Source: Chloroflexota bacterium (GTDB taxonomy: Bacteria > Chloroflexota > UBA5177 > JANWHV01). From it: 6,656 nucleotides of DNA. Positions 1 through 3,800 of the stretch are shown one piece after another (the first letter of the stretch is position 1; every line of letters begins with the position of its first letter). A program made the position numbers and the translations under genes. Location of the stretch: assembly GCA_025450375.1 (NCBI GenBank), contig JANWHO010000311.1, positions 1 through 6,656 on the forward strand. The letters are read 5' to 3'. Under the pieces are notes generated by a model. It was not told the DNA's origin. It was given only the letters and a program-made list of their open reading frames with translations, and searched no databases.

Positions 1-115
1 CCCAGAGGATCACCGCCGCCCAGGATAGGGCGGCAAGGACCGCGAGCGTGGCGATCGAAGGCAACCGGCCACGATCGGGCGCCGCGCCGGCACTGGGCGG
101 AAGCGAAAGGCTCAC
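1..115 (-). CDS. Membrane protein N-terminus, probable DUF2182 family (partial)
   Basis: The reading frame starts at GTG 113-115 and runs off the left edge after 38 codons. The peptide has a short, Pro/Arg-containing tail of about 20 residues, followed by a hydrophobic helix (IATLAVLAALSWAAVILW) that reads as a first transmembrane segment. GTG is the only start between the in-frame stop at 128-130 and the helix. The gap to the preceding gene's stop is 15 bp and holds no Shine-Dalgarno sequence, so translation probably depends on coupling to the DUF1326 gene. DUF1326 genes are often followed by DUF2182 genes, which encode multi-pass putative metal-binding membrane proteins, and the opening helix fits that family. 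The family call is an inference from position and one helix. Any other multi-pass membrane protein is possible; that the frame is coding is more secure than its name. Confidence 0.55.
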   Translation of the reverse strand, partial: MSLSLPPSAGAAPDRGRLPSIATLAVLAALSWAAVILW

Positions 116-130
116 CGAACCGGGCGCTTA

Positions 131-760
131 TTACGCATTGGACCAGTTGATCGACGCGTAATGCCCGTTTTTGCCGGAGTTATCCCAGCGCATGCCGTAA
201 TCCGCCCAGGTGCTCCCGGGCTCGCACACGGCCAGCGCCACGCCTCCCAGATTGAATGGGTGAAGGTTGGCCGCCATTATGGGCTCGGGCGCCACGTTGG
301 GCACCGCCTGGACGCCCATATGCATCAGGCCGGGAATCTCCACCCCGCGGCGTCGACCGTCCTTCTGGAAGGTAATCGGCACCGCCTTCACTCCCAGGAA
401 AGTGCTGATCAGCGGGGAGAAATTGGCCATCATCCCACCGGCGGCTCCCGAAAAGATCGCTTGTAGGGCATCGCGCTGGCCGGCATCACCGCGCTCGTCG
501 ACGTAGAGCGCCACCGTCCAATCCCCCGCGGCCATCGCGCCAGGGGTCCGCGCGATTAGCGCGGCGTTCAGGCCATCCAGCTTCGCGTCGCCGTAGCTGC
601 CGGAATCGACATGAAAGGCAAAGGCCACCTCGCACGCGCCCTGGGTGGGCCGCGAGGTCAGCGGCGCGTTGACCGAAGCCAGGCACGGGCAGACAATGTC
701 ACAGTTGCAGTTCTCGAAGTAGTCACCGGTGATCTGCCAGCGGGTCTGCGTCGGGACCAT
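131..760 (-). CDS. DUF1326 domain-containing protein
   Basis: A 209-residue protein of uncharacterised function, close to the roughly 200 residues usual for DUF1326. Family hallmarks visible in the translation are the opening W-x-I-x-GDYFENCNCD followed by VCPC (Cys18, Cys20, Cys24, Cys26), Cys43 in the TQGAC element, the G-x-YGDAKLDGLN block near 54-65, the PG...GDW segment near 73-81, YVDE followed by QRDALQAIFSGAAGG at about 86-109, and a late Cys179. The clustered cysteines suggest metal binding or thiol chemistry, but no reaction is established. No signal peptide or membrane segment is seen. The frame is open up to an ATG at 833-835, but ATG 758-760 is preferred: GGAGGT lies 5 bases upstream, and the conserved domain begins just after it (MVPTQTRWQI). 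The gene ends in tandem TAA codons, 15 bp before a probable membrane-protein gene with which it likely forms an operon. Confidence 0.88.
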   Translation of the reverse strand: MVPTQTRWQITGDYFENCNCDIVCPCLASVNAPLTSRPTQGACEVAFAFHVDSGSYGDAKLDGLNAALIARTPGAMAAGDWTVALYVDERGDAGQRDALQAIFSGAAGGMMANFSPLISTFLGVKAVPITFQKDGRRRGVEIPGLMHMGVQAVPNVAPEPIMAANLHPFNLGGVALAVCEPGSTWADYGMRWDNSGKNGHYASINWSNA

Positions 761-765
761 GAGGT

Positions 766-771
766 ACCTCC
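766..771 (-). promoter_or_regulatory. Shine-Dalgarno of the DUF1326 gene
   Basis: GGAGGT on the minus strand lies 5 bases before ATG 758-760. It decides the start against the upstream in-frame ATG at 833-835, which would add 25 residues of poor family fit. Confidence 0.75.
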
Positions 772-811
772 AACCGCTCCTCACCACCGTGTCCCAAGTC
801 CGCGCCGGGGC

Positions 812-825
812 ATTCGGCGGCGAAT
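812..825. repeat. Short inverted repeat in the DUF1326 leader
   Basis: ATTCG and CGAAT, 5-base arms, flank a 4-base GCGG loop. The repeat overlaps the candidate -10 region, so it could be an operator half-site pair or a small leader hairpin. It is short enough to arise by chance and no T-tract follows, so it is not a terminator. Confidence 0.2.
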
Positions 826-852
826 CCACCCCCATCGTACACCCGCCGTCAA
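823..852 (-). promoter_or_regulatory. Possible weak sigma-70-like promoter for the DUF1326 operon
   Basis: On the minus strand TTGACG (847-852, 5 of 6 matches to the -35 consensus) is followed after 18 bases by TGGATT (823-828, 3 of 6 matches to the -10). An alternative is TATACA at 864-869, whose -35 region (GTAACC, 887-892) would lie inside the end of the preceding gene. Both are weak and come from eye inspection of a 114-bp gap. Read-through from the upstream gene is equally possible, because no terminator was found. Confidence 0.2.
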
Positions 853-874
853 GCCGCTCAGGTTGTATAGACCC

Positions 875-3800
875 TTACCCCGGCACGGTTACGGTCACGC
901 TTCGACTAACTCCCTCGACTATGGTCGCGCTGCTCGTAATGGTTTTGCCCGCGCTCGTTTGCAGTTGTATCGTGTAGGCCCCCTGAGCGGCCAGAAAGGA
1001 GACCACTCCCTTGCTGTCGGTAGCGTGGATACCGACCGATGTGCCGCCGCGGGTAATCGTCACCAAGGTGTCGCTCACCGGACCACCGGATGCCTTCCGC
1101 ACCTGGACCAGCAGCGTTCCCGCGTGCAGATCGATCACGCCCGTGGCCGCGCCCCCCACGGGAACGGATACGGTGCCCGCCAGGGTCGCGGTAGCATCGC
1201 CCAGGCTCACGCCGGCCGAATAGACGCCGTGCGGTAATAGGGTGATGACCCGGCCCTGGCTATCGCTGAAGTGATTGGCTACCGTGGTTCCCTGCCGGGA
1301 CACCGAGACCAGGGCGCCCACGGCCACTTTCCCAGGTGATTGGTAGATCGTGAGGGTGAGCGTCCCCGCCTCCATGTCAAGAGTCGCGTGGGTTGTCTGT
1401 CCGACGGTCACGGTGACGCCGGGAAGGGTAGCGAGCGTATCGCTCAGGCTGGCCCTCACCTGATACTCGCCGTGGGGCGCCAGGATGGTCACATTTCCCT
1501 GAGCATCGGTAAAGTGATCGGCTATCGTCGTCTGCCCGCGGTTCAGCGAGACCAGGGCTTCCACCGCCGGCTTTCCGGGCGCCGAATCCACATGCAGCAC
1601 CAGTATGCCGGCTTGCATGTTCAAGGTGACGCGGGCTATCTGGCCGGCGATCACCCGTGCCGGACCCGTGGATGTGGCCGAGGCATCGCCCAGAGTCGCG
1701 TAGATGGTGTAGTCGCCCGGCGGGAGGACGCTGGTCTTGATTCCCTGGCTATCGGTAAAGCCAGTGGCCATGCTGGTACTGCCCCGCAGCACCTCGACCA
1801 GGGCCTCGGCCGCGACAAGCCCCGGCGCGGTCAGCACTTTGATCGCCAGCGTACCTTTGCTCCGATCGCCGGCGGTGGGGATCACCTCCAGGGTAGGCGA
1901 GGCGGTGGCCGTGCCGGACACGAGCGTGGCCGTGGGAACGACGGGTGTAGGGGTGGAGGTTCCCGATACCGCGGTCTCGGTGGGACTGGCCGCGGATGTG
2001 GTGGTCGGGGTACTCGACACGCCGCCCCCGGCCGGGGTAGCGGTAGGCGCCCCCCCATTGGGCGCCGGTGGCGGCGCGCTAATGGCGATCGTGGATTGGA
2101 GCGTGCCATGCCGCGTGATCGCGAGACCACGGGCGCTTCCCTGCTCGCCCTGGCTGGACTGCGCCATCACATCATAGGCGCCAGGGATGAGGCTGAAGGC
2201 CGCCGTGCCGTCGCGGCCCGTATAGAAGGTGCTCACATAGGCTTGGCCATGCAAACCGGTGAGGGCCACCGCGGCGGCCGGTCGCCCCTTCCGGGTCACC
2301 AGCACCCGCAGGCTGCCATGCAGGCTGAGGTTGTCAATGCTGATTCCCCCGGCACGGGTCAGCGGCGCCAGGCCCGGCGCCCTGGCCACCACCCTGAAGG
2401 TATAGATGCCTTCTGGTAGCGCATGGCCACGGCTATCACGTCCATCCCATCGCGCTTGATAGGCGCCCGCCGCGAGGGCATGGCCGCTGGAGAGCACGCG
2501 CACCTGACTACCGGAGGAATCGGTGACATCCACCATGACCGATGCCGTCGAACTGAGGCCATACTTGAGCGTAACCGAGCCGCCGGCCGCCACGTCAAAG
2601 GATGGCGCGCTGAGGTCGAACGGATTGAGGTGGAACTCGCGGCTGACATAGATGTTGTGGGGACCGGTGAGGGTGGAGACGAAGGCTGTAACCGCTCCGT
2701 CGCGCGAAGCGGTAGGGGCGAACAACCTGGCCGGCGGCTGCCCGATCAAGGCGCCCTGGCTCGACCCGTCGGCATCCACGGTATAGATCACCGACACCTT
2801 ATGGCGATCGGAGACATAGGCGATCCGTCCATCGGCCAGCCAGGTGGGGGCCGATTGCACTTCGCCATCGCCCAGGCTGGTGACCGGTCCGGCGTGGCTG
2901 CCGTCCGCGTGGACGGTCCAGATTTGGTCCACGTAGAGACTGTGGCGGAAGGCGATCAGCTTCCCGTTGGGCGACCAGGCGGGCTCGAAGACGGCATGCT
3001 CGCCGTCGGCGATCAGAACCCGGCGCCCGCTGCCGTTGCGGTTCACCACCAGTAAATCGCCGTCATTGACGAAGGTGAGTTGCTTCCCATCCGGCGACCA
3101 GGCAGGTTGGGCGTCGCCCGCCGGGCCATCGGTAAGACGGATGAGCCCGCTCCCATCGGGGTGGACCAGCCACAGATGGCGGCTTCCATCGCGGGTGGAG
3201 TCGAAGGCGATCAGCTTCCCATCCGGTGACCAGGCGGGATCGGCATCGATTCCCGGTCCGTTCACGAGCTGCCGGGCCGTCCCCCGCTTCTCGCCCACGT
3301 CTCCCGCGTCAATGCGCCAGAGATGCGCGGACCCGGATCGGGTGGAGACGAAGGCCACGGTGGTACTATCGGGAGAAAGGGTAGGCGAATCACCGCCTCG
3401 CGTGGTCAGCAATTGAGCGCCCCCAGGTAGGCCATTGGGGATATCCAGGGTGTAGGTCCAGGGAATACGGTGCGGAAGCTGGTTCCCCGCCGCGTCCTCG
3501 GCGGCCATCAGGGCCACCGGCACCTTGCCGCCGGGGAACAGATTCCTTGGCGGCGGCTGAATCAGGGACAGGGTGAAGATCGCCGATCCCGTGTATGGAT
3601 CATAGGTCACCACGCCGCCGGCCGGCCCATACACCTTGCCAAAGGCCGAGAAACGAAGCGTGGATGCGTCGATCCCGCTTCCCCCAGGATCGCTGAGCGG
3701 CACGGCCACGTAGGCCGCTCCGGTACCGCTGGGTCCGGGATCGGGCGCCCCGCCCAGCGGGGCGAAGCCGTCGATCACGATCGGGTAGCTCGCGGCCGCG

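Noticed and set aside
812..825. Rho-independent terminator at the short inverted repeat
   Set aside because: The arms are only 5 bases and no T-tract follows on either strand.
761..835. Longer start for the DUF1326 protein at ATG 833-835
   Set aside because: The extra 25 residues do not resemble the family, whereas ATG 758-760 has GGAGGT at ideal spacing and begins next to the conserved domain.
878..1855. CRISPR array from the regularly spaced repeats
   Set aside because: The period of 243-246 bases is in frame with the coding sequence and follows protein domain borders; there are no short identical repeats with unique spacers.
1340..2419. Long plus-strand open frame of 359 codons antisense to the giant gene
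   Set aside because: It lies wholly opposite a well-supported frame and its translation is Arg/Gly/His-rich without domain character. Open antisense frames of this kind are expected from GC-rich codon use.
2423..3416. Plus-strand open frames opposite the propeller, with repeated SGDQAG-type motifs
   Set aside because: The repeated motif is the antisense reading of the propeller's WSPDG anchors, so it mirrors the real repeat and not a second gene.
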